A stretch of 64,000 bases of DNA from Hyposmocoma kahamanoa (taxonomy: Eukaryota; Arthropoda; Insecta; Lepidoptera; Cosmopterigidae): positions 19,396,094 through 19,460,093 of the forward strand of contig NW_020654422.1 of assembly GCF_003589595.1 (NCBI RefSeq), read 5' to 3'. Positions 44,751-57,545 of this stretch are shown in pieces. Made by a program: the position numbers and the translations under genes. Below the pieces are notes generated by a model. The model was not told the origin of the DNA and did not search any database. It saw only the letters and a program-made list of their open reading frames with translations. How positions within the stretch are numbered: the first letter of the stretch is position 1; the number at the start of each line of letters is the position of its first letter.

Positions 44751-45925
44751 GTACCTCTTAATTAAGAAGCATTTAAAAAAAAGGTGATGCCGGTTCGAAA
44801 ATCTCTCATTAGATGCCACTAGTGGCGCAGAATGCCGAATAATCTACTACAAAGATCTTTAACAAAGACACATAGGTGATTTTCTATAACTCGATGACTT
44901 GACCCGTAGCTCATTTGGTTAGAGCAGTGCTACAGTTCCCATCGGGTCGAAGAAAAAAAATCTGTGTTTTCGATCCTCCGAATCATAACAAAACCAGTAG
45001 ACTTATTTCACAAATAACCTGTAAATACACGAGAAGCAACTTATCTTCCACTAGATTACAACCGTTCAATACAATACATAATGCCTTCGTCGTTTAGCAA
45101 TCGACTTCATAGATGTAGTTCATAATATAGGAAGCATAGAGTACATAATGGCTATACCAAAATGAAAGTGTATTATAATGGAATGACATTGCCTACATTA
45201 TCACCTCATTATCTGACGAGGATATCAATTTACAAGAGATTTCATGGCGCCGTATATTATGATGTTTAATAGACTCTACTATTTCCATGCCCCTTCGAAC
45301 CCAATTTGAAATGACTTGATCTTTTCAAATGTTTCAAATAGTAAGATCTTGACAAAGTTACTTTTGCATATCATCTAAAGATATACGATGGAGTGCGAGG
45401 AAAGGGGTATAAGACTTTTTAATAGTATATTGTTTAGTAAGAGTTTTCATTGGGCTGTAAAGTTATATTTGGCGGTTTCTATAATGACATTACGACCGAT
45501 GACCGAACGCGAACGGACGGACGGACGATATAGAGCTATTATTAATACATATATTTTTTTCTAACTTGTTATCTGACTCGAGAATCCTTTCAATCCATCG
45601 GTTCTATTGTTTTTCGACCACTTTTTTTATGTTGATATCAATATTTTTTACGATCAGAATAGCGATAAAACAGTGATTTGTTCGTAACTGATATCGTATG
45701 AGATGCCTTTAGGCTTCTTATGGACCGTTTATCATGTAGCGGCAAACCTTCTTTGTATGTAAATGTTTTATTGTTACAAAAACTTAAATCGGTATCGATT
45801 TAAGAATGCATAGTAACGAATTAGTACAGTCAAGTGCAAAAATATGCGTTGATCCAGAAATGATAACCGTGTATCATAAATATCGAACTGGAGGACAGCA
45901 ATAGAGCTACTAATAAAAGAGTTTT
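44751..45925. other. Non-coding, with a tRNA-like head fragment
   Basis: At about 44901-44930 GACCCGTAGCTCATTTGGTTAGAG resembles a tRNA A-box region (core GTAGCTCATTTGGTTAGAG), but no B box follows. It is a SINE head fragment at most. No gene. Confidence 0.4.
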
Positions 45926-46206
45926 TTTATATAAAGTGACAGGACAAATAAGTCGTGCGCGTGGTGGTAAGCGTCACGCCTGTCCAGAACAGTTGCAGTG
46001 CCACTCAGAGCTTTAGTCACCCTATATAAGTATAAGTATAGCATAAGTTGACAAGTCCCATGTGCCTGTGATTTCACGAGCACCCTTACCCTTCAAAACC
46101 GGAACACAGTAATGCTGACATTGCTGACATTACTGCTTGGCGGCAGAAATAGGGAACATGGCAGTACCTCTCTGGACGAACTCTTTCACAAAGAGCTCTA
46201 CTGCTA
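45926..46206 (-). repeat. Repeat A copy, left half of composite 2
   Basis: Nearly the same as 43466-43734, including the same missing section, with a small TATAAGTATAAGTATA insertion and a duplicated GCTGACATT. Confidence 0.9.
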
Positions 46207-46269
46207 TAAAAAATGTGCTGCTTACTGGGCCATAGAAACATAACTGATTTTTATTGGTTTTTGTCATTG

Positions 46270-46358
46270 ACAAGTAGCAGTGGCAGGTAGAGCTCCTTGT
46301 GAGAGAGTTCGTCAAGGGTAATACTGCCACCTTGCCTATTTCTGCCGCCAAATAGATA
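46270..46358 (+). repeat. Repeat A fragment, right half of composite 2
   Basis: GTGGCAGGTAGAGCTCCTTG to TTTCTGCCGCCAAATAGATAG; identity with composite 1 breaks exactly after AAATAGATAG. Confidence 0.88.
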
Positions 46359-46359
46359 G

Positions 46360-46527
46360 CCGCTCAAAGGGCACTGCCACTGCATCCGTCACCCTGAGAC
46401 ATTAGTTGAAAAGTTCCTTACCCTTAAATCTTTACTGCTTTGCTCGCATTACTGCTTGGCGGCAGAAATAGATAAAGTGGCAGTAGTACCCTAGACGAAC
46501 TCTTTCACAAGAAGGTCTACTGCTACG
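46360..46527 (-). repeat. Repeat A copy
   Basis: CGCTCAAAGGGCACTGCC to AAGAAGGTCTACTGCTAC, with the CATGTGCCTG section deleted. Confidence 0.85.
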
Positions 46528-46554
46528 AGAAGTTCTGCTACCTTACGAATTTCT

Positions 46555-46710
46555 GTAAGTCCCATGTGCCTGTGATTTCGCCAGCATCTTCATCCTTCCA
46601 AACCAGAACACAATAATGCTTACATTACTGCTTGGCGACAGAAATAGGCAAGGCAGTACTTCCCTGGACTCTCTCTCCACTCTCTTATAAGGAGCTCTAC
46701 TGCTGCTACG
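46555..46710 (-). repeat. Repeat A 5' part, inverted
   Basis: TAAGTCCCATGTGCCTGTG to AAGGAGCTCTACTGCTGC with a CTCTCTCCACTCTC expansion. Tandem with the previous copy. Confidence 0.85.
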
Positions 46711-47520
46711 AAAATATATATATGTCGCAGTAAAAGGGGAGACGTTTAGGGGAACTTCGTCGTAACTAACTGTGTCAGGAATCATTTGATATTAATTGGG
46801 CTATAAGTTCATCGTTGTAAATTCTTTAAGTCCCGCGGTAACTAAGAACGTCAAAATAGTTAAATTTAGAGGCAATATATTTGTAAGTGCAATCTCACAA
46901 CCGGCGACTTGTCAATCTTCTTCCCCGCCGAAAAACTGACACTTAAGTACTTAAGTAATAACTACAGTAATTGATTTAACGAACGTACTAAGTACTCGAT
47001 GTCTTGATAATCAGTAATCAACTATTTTAATAACGCGTCGTTATATATTATATTTTTAGAGTTGACTGTACTGTTAAATGAAGAGTTATATAATGTGAAA
47101 TGAGAGTTTTTAAGCGGCAATAGAATACAGATTCGTCAAGCTTTTCGCAACCTGATCTGACACTAAACATACCTTAATGATCTTAAATCTCGTTTAGCCA
47201 CTTTTTAGCAATTTACGCACTGTTATACAAAGAAATCGACGTTGAGAATTTAACAATAAAGGGTTTACGATAAGTAGATCGTAAAATATCATCATTTCTC
47301 ACGACTTAAACTCCTGTGCAGATAATAAATGCAATAATTTTACTTTCTAAGTGGATTTCGTAAATCTTTTATTTATATATTTTTTAAAATATACTCGCTG
47401 GTAATAAAATCAGGTCAACTGCAAAATTTAACAGAGAAGTCAAAAACAATAAAACTGTGGGCCAAAGTGGGCAAAAGTGTCATTCATTTAAAGTTTTTGC
47501 TGAAAAATAAATTTTAATTG
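46711..47520. other. AT-rich non-coding
   Basis: No gene or clear repeat. Confidence 0.45.
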
Positions 47521-48004
47521 AATAATTTTCGAAGGAATTTTTTCTGAGTGTTTTTTTCTGAGTGTTCGATCTTTGTATTAATAAATTATAACAAAGTGGT
47601 GGAGTAATTTCACAAAAAATAATTGAATATCAATTCGATAAAAATTTGATTAATACAGTGAATAGCGACATCTCTCGCCAGGACTGGTAGCTGTAAAGGT
47701 ACTAACTGGGTGATAAATCTGTAATAGATTTCTCATAGATGGCGCTACGACTAAAAAGTCGTTGAAAGACCAAGTACAAAGACACGACGCAAGCACATAG
47801 AGAAATTCGTGAGGTCCGTTGGTTCGTTCCGTGGCTTAGTTGGTATAGCGTCTGGCACGGTATGCAAGAAGACGTCGGTTCGAATCCGACCGGATCGAAG
47901 GAATTTTTTCTGAGTGTTCGATCTTTGTATTAATAATTATAACAAACTAGTGTAGTAATTTCACAAAAAATAATTGAATATAAATTCAATAAAAATTTAA
48001 TTAA
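47521..48004 (+). mobile_element. SINE-2, partial dimer
   Basis: Same architecture as 40134-40637: a truncated tail-only first unit, body with ACATCTCTCGCCAGGAC, A box at 47832-47843, B box at 47877-47887, then a second tail ending AAAATTTAATTAAT. Confidence 0.88.
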
Positions 48005-48117
48005 TTTATTACTGTTATATTTTATTATTTGTGATTGGTTGGATAGCATCAGTATACTATACTAATTATAGATTGATTGCATGTACAAAAATTATGACAA
48101 TTTTGCATGTCGCATGG

Positions 48118-48400
48118 TGGATTTTTTTATGGCACTAAGTGACGGGACGTACAAGTTATGCGCCTGGTGTTACGCAACACGCCTGTCCATAACAGTTGCA
48201 CTGTCACTCAGAACTTTAAATCATAACGATCTGAGGTGCACTGCCGCTGCACCTTTCACCCTGTGACATAAGTTAACAAGTCTCATGTGTCTGTAATTTC
48301 ACCAGCACCCTTACCCTTCAATACCGGAACGCAGTAATGTTCACATTATTGCTTGGCAGCAGAAATAGGTAAGGTAACAAGCTCTACAGCTATTATTGCA
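48118..48400 (-). repeat. Repeat A copy
   Basis: T-run, GGCACTAAGTGACGGGACG, through CATTATTGCTTGGCAGCAG to AACAAGCTCTACAGC; the CAGTACTTCCCTGGACG section is deleted. Confidence 0.88.
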
Positions 48401-49939
48401 TTGCATACTACAAAATCCATTCCCGTAAAGTCTTTGTAACCTGTAAATAAAATTATTTGACTTTGATATCGATTATACATATTTATCACAGGATCTAGTT
48501 CTGTTTTTAAAAAAGTTGATTTGTACGTTTTTGAATGCTAATCTTTATTTTTATCAGACTATGAACTAATTACCTCAAACTAGTGAATTTCCCGTACTAT
48601 GTACAAAAGTAACGATGTTGACTCCGTGGACAGAATCCAGAATAACCAATTTGTACAAATTTTGATAAAATAATTTCCTAAATTGATCCTACAAAATAGG
48701 GACTTGACACCAGAATTTCCTTGCACGCTCATGGTCATTATTAAACTGTCTAGGGATCGTAAATATTTTCAGAATCTTTATTATTATTCAAAGAATTTTT
48801 AACGACCCAAATGCTCGGCCGGTGAGTGTATTATGAGATTACTTACAGAGTAAGTTGTCCAGTACACATATTTTTACAATGCGTGAAATTTACATTACAA
48901 ACGAAAATGGATTTTATTTGTTAATACTTTAATCTCGTATTCAACTAGAGCAATTCTGTATACAAACAAATAGAAAAAGCGCACAAGTAATGCAAATCTA
49001 TTCATAGTTTGAGGCATGTACATTTCTTTCGGTCAATCACCATTTATCGTCCAATATATGCATAAACGCATGTATCGCCCTAATATTTCAACTACGTTAT
49101 AATAAAACTCATATAATCGATATTTATTTTAATCGATACCTTGTTAGGAGTCGATTAGAATATTCGAAAAACTATCTATATTGATTATAGTTTGGACATA
49201 CAGGATGATTGATAAAGGTGTTTGTATAATTTCGTGGTGGCTTAGAGGTGAAATTAATATGGTTGTTTGTTTTAGTGTAGATGGTATAGTCGCCATCGCC
49301 GCAGGCGTCTAACGTCTTTCGAACTTTAATGAGGTGTCGAATGTAGAGCTTCATTTGTTCTTAAGCTGCTTGTACACTTGTTCAAAGTTAGGAAGCGAAT
49401 TCGTGTCGACTTCTTCATGTTTATAGTGCAAATGCGACTCTAATATATATAATTTTAAAACGAAACATACTGCTAGGCACGAGTCTTCTCTGAAAGGACG
49501 TTTTGTCTTGGTTTTAGGTATGCTTATGTTGCTACAATTTTTATACTGAATAAGTAAAATGTTGACTGCAAAATTTTTACTTTTAAGTAAGGTTTTTCAG
49601 TTTTTTTTTCAGTGCTGTCATATGTTCTGATTTTTCTGCTATTTTCTTACTGTACGTGGTTGGGGAATTTTCATAAAAAAAATTATTTATTTATAATTAA
49701 TATCAGGATATGATTAATAACCTGATTTTCATAATAATATATTTTTGAGAATATACTCCACTACTTTGTCTAACTAAGTATACAGGCACGATTCGAGTCC
49801 AGTCCATTTGTGTTTGTTCGGTTCTTGTATCAATAATAATAAGGAAATATTATTTTACTTTTTAATTTCAAAATTGCAAAAAAACTTGATTTACAAACTT
49901 TCGAAATTTCATTTGAAAAGTGCACATCCAGGCTTTTTT
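48401..49939. other. Non-coding spacer
   Basis: No gene. The minus-strand 60-residue frame at 49172-49354 has no motif. Sequence is AT-rich and single-copy-looking. Confidence 0.45.
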
Positions 49940-50095
49940 TTAACGACTTAAAAAAAGGAGGACGTTTTCAATTCGACTGTATTTTTTTAAATTATGTTAC
50001 GCGATAATTGTGAACCGATTTTTTTTAGCGCGCACTTCCCGGTAAAACTTGGCAAAAAGATGCAATTCCACGAACTTTTGAGGTCTGTTTTTTTA
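49940..50095 (-). repeat. Repeat I copy, inverted and internally deleted
   Basis: ACTTAAAAAAAGGAGGACG to CGAACTTTTGAGGTCTG; the GAGGTACC-containing centre is lost. Confidence 0.7.
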
Positions 50096-50201
50096 GCACT
50101 CTGTACTGACATTATATTCCACATCCTTAGATTAAATATCTAAAGTAAAGACTACAAGGTAGAGTAAAGACTATTCTGTCGTTAGCAAACCTTTTTAGAC
50201 T

Positions 50202-50335
50202 GCCTCATTGGCCGAACGGTTACATTTATTTCTCTCGTGAGTTTGGGTGTAATTTGTGGTTATCTATGGGTGTGTCCATGGCAGCCGTGATACAGGATTC
50301 CCTGGTGCGGGGCTGTGATTGAGTGTGCGTTGCGT
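50202..50335 (+). mobile_element. SINE-1 copy lacking its B box
   Basis: Head ATTGGCCGAACGGTTAC is joined directly to ATTTATTTCTCTCGTGAG, so the segment with the B box is deleted. It could not have been transcribed from its own promoter afterwards. Confidence 0.78.
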
Positions 50336-50342
50336 TGTTTTT

Positions 50343-50535
50343 GAATTCTGCACGTAGAAAAATTCGTGAGGTCCCCTGGTTCGTTCCGTGGCTTAGTTGA
50401 TATAGCATCTGGTACGGTATGCTAGAAGACGTCGGTTCGAATCCGGCCGGATCGAAGGATTTTTTAATGAGTGATCTTTGTATTAATAATTATAAAACTA
50501 GTGAAGTAATTTTACATAAAAAATAATTGAATATT
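50343..50535 (+). mobile_element. SINE-2 monomer
   Basis: TTCGTGAGGTCCCCTGGTTCG, A box TGGCTTAGTTGA (50389-50400), B box GGTTCGAATCC (50434-50444), then a tail ending AATAATTGAATATTG. Confidence 0.82.
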
Positions 50536-50792
50536 GCTCACTTGTGATCTCACTTCACGTTCATTGACCAGTGTGCATACAGTCTTAAGATTCTCGCTCC
50601 TGAATTGAGTTGGGCCGGGTCGTCAATAAATAAATATTTATATTGTGTTAATGATAAATAACATTCGATTGAGATTTAATAGATAACATGCAGTGCCGTC
50701 GCCTGAAGACAAGCTTCTAACATTGGACATAGAGTTTGGTTTTTGGATAAAGCATTGAAAGTGTTAAATCTGTGAATAACATTAATGCATAC

Positions 50793-51248
50793 TGTCGAAT
50801 ATATAATCAGAAATAGAGGCGAAATGTCATTTAATTTGTTTGAAAATTATTCTGCTAAATCATTCTGGTGACAATTGCGCTCCAATTGGCCAGCCTAAAT
50901 TCGAAACAATTGACGGGAATTGTCAATTGGTTCACTTCAAATCGACCAGTTTAACTTGAGTTTTGGTATAATGGACGAAAATTGAAAAATTACATATTTA
51001 CGTATATACCGAATGGAACAGCCCCCCATTGTTGGAGATATTACCTTTATTACAATAAATACAGAATATTTTTGGAATACACGGAGACACAGGTCAGTTG
51101 TTGGCGCTGTACTATTTCAGCTTTGTAATTTGTGATTTCAGTGCAAACAAGAGTTGATATTTAAAAGTGATTAAGGTCCATTTGCCTGATGAGTTGCCAG
51201 AGACGGATAGCCCTTATTTCGTCTCTATTTCTGGTTATATGCTCTATG
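50793..51248 (+). mobile_element. MITE-1, 456-bp copy
   Basis: Same orientation as the 2552 copy. Ends TGTCGAAT (mutated CATCGAGT) and CTCTATG (mutated CTCGATG). Target duplication ATGCATAC at 50785-50792 and ATGCACAC at 51249-51256. The insertion lies in the microsatellite end of a SINE-1 copy. The internal hairpin is degraded on one arm. Confidence 0.85.
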
Positions 51249-51425
51249 ATGCACACACTCATAGCCACGCACTAGAGAAATCCTGTGTTGAGGGTGCCAT
51301 GGACACACACATAGACAACCACAAATTATGCCCAAACTCACGAGATAAATAAATATAGGCTTTACAAACATTTCTCCCGGCCCGGGAATCGAACCTCTGC
51401 GTGGGAGACCATCATGGTTACCGTG
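51249..51425 (-). mobile_element. SINE-1 copy, target of MITE-1
   Basis: Inverted: ACACTCATAGCCACGCACTAG, CATGGACACACACATAGAC, B-box complement CCCGGGAATCGAACCTC and head complement CCATCATGGTTACCGT. Confidence 0.8.
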
Positions 51426-51959
51426 ACAGGAGATAGAATATCGGATCATGCGTGGCGTTCCTCAGGGTAGGATCTTTGTCCCTATGTTATTTAGTAAATG
51501 CAAAATTGTAGAATTACAATCAGTATTGAAAGGTATGTAATAAATTGCAAGTTTTTGCCTTTAAATTATTTATAAACAATGAAGTTGAAACAGGTTTATA
51601 AATGTTATAAAACATCGACAAGTTACCCCAGACAAATAATTTTCAATTAGCAAATCATTTACAAAAACATTTCATATAACATTAACTTGTCGTTGTGACG
51701 TGATGACATCAACTGCCTGCAGATGTATAACTTTACTATTACATCTGATTTATATCGTAAGACTATGAATAAAAGAAATATATTGTTAATACATAGGGAA
51801 AGGTGCTTTAAGGTTTTGAGTTAATAATCAAAATGCAACGATCGCCTAGTTGGCAGGATTCTAGATGACTATGTAGGAGACCTTGGGGTCAATGCCATCC
51901 ATCGAGGCATTTTCGAGTCATTGTTTGCTTAAAAACCATAGACCATTGAATTTATATTT
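51426..51959. other. Non-coding spacer
   Basis: No gene or clear repeat. Confidence 0.45.
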
Positions 51960-52220
51960 GAAAAAGAACCAACCTCAAAAGTGTGTGGAATTACATCTAT
52001 TTGCCGAGGTCTATTGAAATTGGTTAGCGGAAAGTTGGTGAAATCCAATAAATTGGATTCATCACCTGATTTGTCACCCTTAGAGGTGGAATGTTTTCAT
52101 CAAATTTGAATGAGATCATTTTTGTGGTTATTCCCTTTTCAACAAAAAAGGAATTCGAAATCGGAGGACAAAAAAAATGGAGTCGAGAACCTATTCCTTT
52201 TTGTGAAGTCGGTTAAAAAT
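51960..52220 (+). repeat. Repeat I copy
   Basis: AAAAGAACCAACCTCAAAAG to TTTTTGTGAAGTCGGTTAAAA, most landmarks present. Confidence 0.78.
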
Positions 52221-54171
52221 ATAACGTATATTGGTAAATATCTTAATCTTAGAAAACAAAAATAAACCACTGGCTCAGACTTAATAAAGTTAGTTCCACA
52301 TTTGTAGGGCACTGGGTTTTTCACGTTTTTTTTTTAAATTCCAGAAGATGTACAAAATTTATCACACAAAGTTCAAAGCTCATGTTATTATTATAAAACC
52401 ATTGAGTATATAAATAATATGAACGCATGGTATACTTCAAGCTATTACATGTTTAGTATGATATAAAAATAACCTACGAATCACTAGTGGTTTTTAAGCG
52501 ATGTGACAATTTCAACTGTATATCGAGTTTTTAAATTTTCGCGATTGTTAAACACAGGAAATGAAGCTGGGCCCCTTAGAGCGTTTGTGCATAAAGTCCG
52601 TTTCGTGTCAGTTCCGAATCCGAGACGGTCCGAAATGTCACAGGTGTCCGAAGTGTCATTTTATCTCGAGAAGTACTAGCGATATTCATACTTTCTCGGA
52701 TTTTAATTGGCAAAAGTGGGTCCGAGTTTTCTAGATCTCTATAGTCTCGGAGTTGGAACGAATACGTAGTGCGTAGACGCGCTTACGAGTCCCATGGTCA
52801 CGTCTGACTGTAATTTTAATTACAAGTGTAATTAGATTATCTACGAAAAAAAATTGACTTAAAAACTCTTCCTATGGGACAGCTGAGCAGCCAGTCCTTT
52901 GGTGCAAAAAGTATCTCCTCTAAAAACTAAATACATGTTAATCATTACCGACGAATAGATTTATTTAATAAGAAATGAATTGTTCGTTTCTTTGGTCTAT
53001 GCTCTTTATCGAACAGTTTAAAAGCAATCCTTTAGAAGATTTATTAATGGATTTTTTCTGCCCTTCACGCTTAGACAGTTTTACTTGTTTATTTTAATAG
53101 AAACTACTGATAATTTGAATATTATCGTTCCCATAGCGATCAAGTATTTTTATTATAATAAATTGTGAAGTGTCTGACATATTCCCTCAGGATATTTAAT
53201 TTCTTAAAAATAAATTAAGAATTGAGAGATTTGGACCGTTTATTTTTGTTTATTGTGCGATGTTGCAAGACAATTTTGACGATGGGTTGTTTTGTAGACT
53301 TAATGTAGGTATACTATTATAACATATGAGCGCTAAATTACCTAAACTTGTTTTTTTATCGAGCACGAAGAAATAAATGGACATAACTGTATAAATGTAT
53401 GTATTTCTATGACTTTGATGGCCTGGTATTGCAAAATTGATGCGCACAATTTCATAGAAGTTCTCGTAATAATGTGTTTTTGATTATATAAGTATATCTA
53501 TGTAAATGTATTTATAAGAGTGATACCACCTCCGTCCGCTGATCATCCTCATTCTTTCTAAATCACGTTACGCGCGTAGGTCCTAGGTACATTCTTTGTA
53601 CATTTTTTCTGTATTCCAAACAACTGTTAAAATGTTGTTTAAGAGTATATTAACTACTCAATTCGAGAACCTGCGATTGACTAAACTGATTTGTTTTTAT
53701 TCAGAAAGGCATAATATGTAAGCGCCCAGCGCTCGATTACCCGATCACTAATTGTTACGGAACACGGAAAAGAAAATGCTATTGAAATATTTCTAACAAC
53801 AATCGACTGAATTGGTTTTTCCGTAGAGGAATGTCGTAAAAAATGTAAATTGTCGAAACTTTGCTTTTTATTATGGAACGAAGTTTATTCCATCGTCTTT
53901 CGGGCTCCATAGTTCATTACCGGTATCTTCTTTTTTCATTATATATTGCATATTATATTACGATACCTCCAATGAACATTACGCCAACTTTATTTTTTGG
54001 TCATATCCTGTTATTTTTGTAAACAGACACACTTATTTACTAATTTTATATTTCTCCAATTTTGTGAAAAAAAAAGAGAAATAAAGAAACAAAATACAAA
54101 ATTCGAAAAACAAACATTAAAAACGAATTTAGTGAAAAAAGAAACAAAAACAAAATAATAACGGAACAGGT
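52221..54171. other. Mostly single-copy, with a possible foldback at 52575-52790
   Basis: No gene. About 52575-52790 has loosely inverted ends (AGAGCGTTTGTGCATAAAG versus the complement of ACGTAGTGCGTAGACGCGCT) with CCGAATCCGAGAC words near each; a decayed MITE is possible. Confidence 0.4.
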
Positions 54172-54260
54172 ACAAAATTAAGGTGGCGTAGCTCTGATCC
54201 CAAAGTAAGTAACTAAAGCTTACTTTGGGATTGGGATTAGTGCAGCGCCAACTTAATTTT
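54172..54260. repeat. Short foldback
   Basis: ATCCCAAAGTAAG (54197-54209) pairs perfectly with 54219-54231, and outer flanks AAAATTAAGGTGGCG and its approximate complement at 54245-54260 extend the fold. It sits at the edge of a SINE-3 copy. Confidence 0.65.
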
Positions 54261-54440
54261 ATATTATGGAACGCACTTGTGTTATGGAAATCGGAAACAA
54301 CGTGGTACAACAAACACCCAACCCGAGAAAATATAAAAAAAAAATTTTTACGTTCACTCGGCAGGACATTGAATTCAGAACCTCAGAGATGGTGACACCA
54401 TGAAAACCGGTGTGCAACCACTCGATCACAGACGTCGTGA
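54261..54440 (-). mobile_element. SINE-3 copy
   Basis: Minus-strand head and ACCGGTTTTCATGGTGTCACC, weak B box around GAATTCAATG, and left block CACTTGTGTTATGGAAATCG. More decayed than the copy at 42185. Confidence 0.68.
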
Positions 54441-54469
54441 AAATTAAATAATACACAATAACTTTTTTA

Positions 54470-55060
54470 TAAAAAAAAAAGCGATCTCAAAGTTCGTGGA
54501 ATTACATCGATTTGCTAAGTTTTATAGAAATCGGTTACCGGAAAGTGCGCGAAACAGATTCATTCCCTAGTTTGCCACCCTTAGAGGTGGAATATTGTCT
54601 TTAAACTTAAGTAAAACTAATATTGAGGTACATTGAGTTACAAATAAATGGACGTCGGATCTAATACAAAAACCACGAAAAAAATGTCCCAAGTCAACCT
54701 ATTTAAGCGTAGTGACATGTAAAGGAATATGAAAAAGCTAAAACGTTGAATTCAAATTGTAATGTCATCGCAGTACTGTCTAATTTTGCTTGCTTCGCTG
54801 TCAGAAGAAACAAACGAAGACTAAAGCGTGAATGACGCTCTGTATACGATTTCAACGCCCTACAAGTTCGGACACTTTTTAGCGCGGACCCGACGTCCAT
54901 ATAATTGTAAGTTGTTATGAGTAGTTGTCAATGTTGAGGTACCATCTTTTCAACAAAACAAAAATCAACGAAATCGGTTCATAAATGCCGGGGCAATCGC
55001 ATAACATAAAAAAAATACAGTCGAATTGAAAACTTACTTTTCATTTGTAGTTGGTTAATA
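54470..55060 (+). repeat. Repeat I copy split by MITE-2
   Basis: Left part to ACTAATATTGAGGTA, right part from TTGAGGTACCATCTTTTC to the TTTGTAGTTGGTTAAT end. The family order is intact once the insertion is removed. Confidence 0.85.
54631..54933 (-). mobile_element. MITE-2, 303-bp copy nested in Repeat I
   Basis: Inverted relative to the 5435 copy. Starts CATTGAGTTACAAATAAATG and ends TTGTCAATG. Target duplication TTGAGGTA at 54623-54630 and 54934-54941. It carries a roughly 17-bp expansion near its right end. Confidence 0.88.
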
Positions 55061-56881
55061 AATGAAATTTGCAATATAAATTTTAAAAAAATTGAATTCA
55101 AATTTTTTTTATGACGTAAAACTCATTGTGTGTGTGGTCGAAATATGTGAAAACTTCTATTTTTGGGTCTCACTACGTTTTTAATGACACAGCGATGCGT
55201 TTAGTAATATCAAAAACCGTGCCCACCAACTTCGTCAAGGTAAAACAAATGTGTAAACTAGTTTTCATTTGTTTTTTCGCTAAGTGCATAATTCGTAGAA
55301 GTAGACGGTTTGCATTCGAGCACGCACATCATATCGAGTCCTACCATTATCGAGACTTCGACTCGGTTATAATCGCCGACATTGTCCCGGGTCTTAACAC
55401 GATTTAACTGAGTTTAATTGTACCTTTGCTCCTGATACTCCAGCAATTTGAGGATAAGTGCAAGAGTACGCGTGTCTCTCCAATCCGCCGTCACGGTACT
55501 TACATATTAATTATCGATAATTATGTAAATGAAACAGCGTACACTCGAATTACTGGTCGGACCGTACAGACGCGAGTCAATTGCGTCACTCAACGGCCAG
55601 CCAGACAAAATCGGAAATTCGATGTCATAACTTCTTTACAGACACTTGTTTACGTTTCATGAAGTATAAACTGAAATAGTAATTACATCGACAATCAAGG
55701 AAACATTTTATTATTTAAACTATCACAAGGTAGAGTTAAGAGCATTGAATATTTATGATTCGCACTTACAAACAGGTAATAATGCGAAACTAAAACCAAT
55801 AAATCAACATATTTAACGACAGCTGTAGGCACTAAACTTAGACACACAAATGCGAGCATTGAAAAATGTGAGTGAAGGAAAATTTATGACAAGCATCTCA
55901 GGCACGAGAGCCTTAAAAGCGAAGTCATTTAAAATTTCCATAACGTGTACTCTAACCATAAATTAATCTAAAAGCTCGCCTCACTCTCAAAGCTATCTTG
56001 CATGCAGCACTACGATCTGCTAAAACTCCTAGCTGCCGTGAAAAAAAACTTAATAATTCCAATTAACCCTAATAATAGGCTCCGGCCATAGTGGAGAGGC
56101 AGCGCGATTAAAAAGACAAATTCTTTAACCACTAGACTACAATAGCAGGTTGCAAGCATTCCCTTCGACGGACTTTATTAATAGACCGACGACCGGTAGC
56201 TGCCACGGTCGCCATACTCAGCGAAAGATATGATTAACACAAAGGCGATACATAATAAGCGATATTGGGACCAGTTCGGGGAGCTATGGACATAATGCAA
56301 CCGCAGCAGGTTTTCGATCATATCCATTACGGACTAATGCTGGGACGCGAACGCGCGGGTTTCAGTTTAGCGTTCATACAAACCTATTATTGGTTAGAAC
56401 GGGAACGCAAACGTGATTGTAATTAAGGCTTTTATAGTTGATTGTCGGGTTTAATGTGTGCTGTGCACGTATGAGACACGTTTGGTTTGAACAGAGTTTA
56501 ATTAACGAGAGTACGGATGCCGGCGGCACGTGACCGTCGCGCTGCTCGCTAAGGACTGCTCTACTTCCATATCAGCTTGCAGATGCTTGTTTTAGCATAT
56601 TTTTAATGACAGCGTAAAATGGATATAATTGTAAACACCGAACAGGTTATTGATCCGACCTACGTCCGTCAAGAATGCACGCTTTTAAGAAAAAAAGATG
56701 AGATTGTTTATTACTTTCCAAGAACGATGAAAAGAAATTATAGCTTCTATTAGTAGAGATTCTTTTTTTGCATGCCCATAGCATCTTCTAATTTTTTGTT
56801 TCCAGGTTGTTTGTTTAGAAAATACTCTAGAATACAGTTTCTTATTGTATATTTGCCAATTTTGACATACTTATATTAGGT
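55061..56881. other. Single-copy non-coding region
   Basis: Complex non-repetitive sequence at 55180-55640 and 56040-56560, more GC-rich than average, with no convincing reading frame. Candidate conserved non-coding DNA. Confidence 0.45.
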
Positions 56882-57058
56882 AGCAGTGCTCATGCACAGC
56901 TCCCTACGAAAGAGTTTGTCCAGGGAAGACTTACCTATTTCTGACGCCAAGCAGTAATGTGAGCATAACTGCGTTTCGGTTTTGAAGGGTAAAGGTGCTG
57001 GTGAAATTACAGGCACATGGGACTTGTCAACGTATGTCTCAGGGTGACGGGCGCAGTC
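56882..57058 (+). repeat. Repeat A copy, left of insertion
   Basis: AGCAGTGCTCATGCACAGC through TGCTGGTGAAATTACAGGC to GGGTGACGGGCGCAGT, where another element begins. Confidence 0.85.
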
Positions 57059-57545
57059 AAAGTCAAAGATTATTTATTCCATAGGTAAAATAAATTTACA
57101 CNNNNNNNNNNNNNNNNNNNNNNNNNNNNNNNNNNNNNNNNNNNNNNNNNNNNNNNNNNNNNNNNNNNNNNNNNNNNNNNNNNNNNNNNNNNNNNNNNNN
57201 NNNNNNNNNNNNNNNNNNNNNNNNNNNNNNNNNNNNNNNNNNNNNNNNNNNNNNNNNNNNNNNNNNNNNNNNNNNNNNNNNNNNNNNNNNNNNNNNNNNN
57301 NNNNNNNNNNNNNNNNNNNNNNNNNNNNNNNNNNNNNNNNNNNNNNNNNNNNNNNNNNNNNNNNNNNNNNNNNNNNNNNNNNNNNNNNNNNNNNNNNNNN
57401 NNNNNNNNNNNNNNNNNNNNNNNNNNNNNNNNNNNNNNNNNNNNNNNNNNNNNNNNNNNNNNNNNNNNNNNNNNNNNNNNNNNNNNNNNNNNNNNNNNNN
57501 NCAATACAAATATGGTTTGAATATCTGCCGCTTTACCCCACATGA
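57059..57545. mobile_element. LINE-like end inserted in Repeat A, with assembly gap
   Basis: CAAAGTCAAAGATTATTTATTC at its left edge (core AAAGTCAAAGATTATTTA) is the typical reverse-complement 3' end of an insect LINE. The target word near GACGGGCGCAGT reappears mutated as GATGACACAGT on the right, like a target duplication. Most of the element is hidden in the gap. Confidence 0.6.
57102..57501. other. Assembly gap, 400 N
   Basis: Exactly 400 undetermined bases, so the size may be nominal. Reading frames across it are meaningless. Confidence 1.

Noticed and set aside
44897..44960. tRNA gene
   Set aside because: Only an A-box-like word; no B box or stem.
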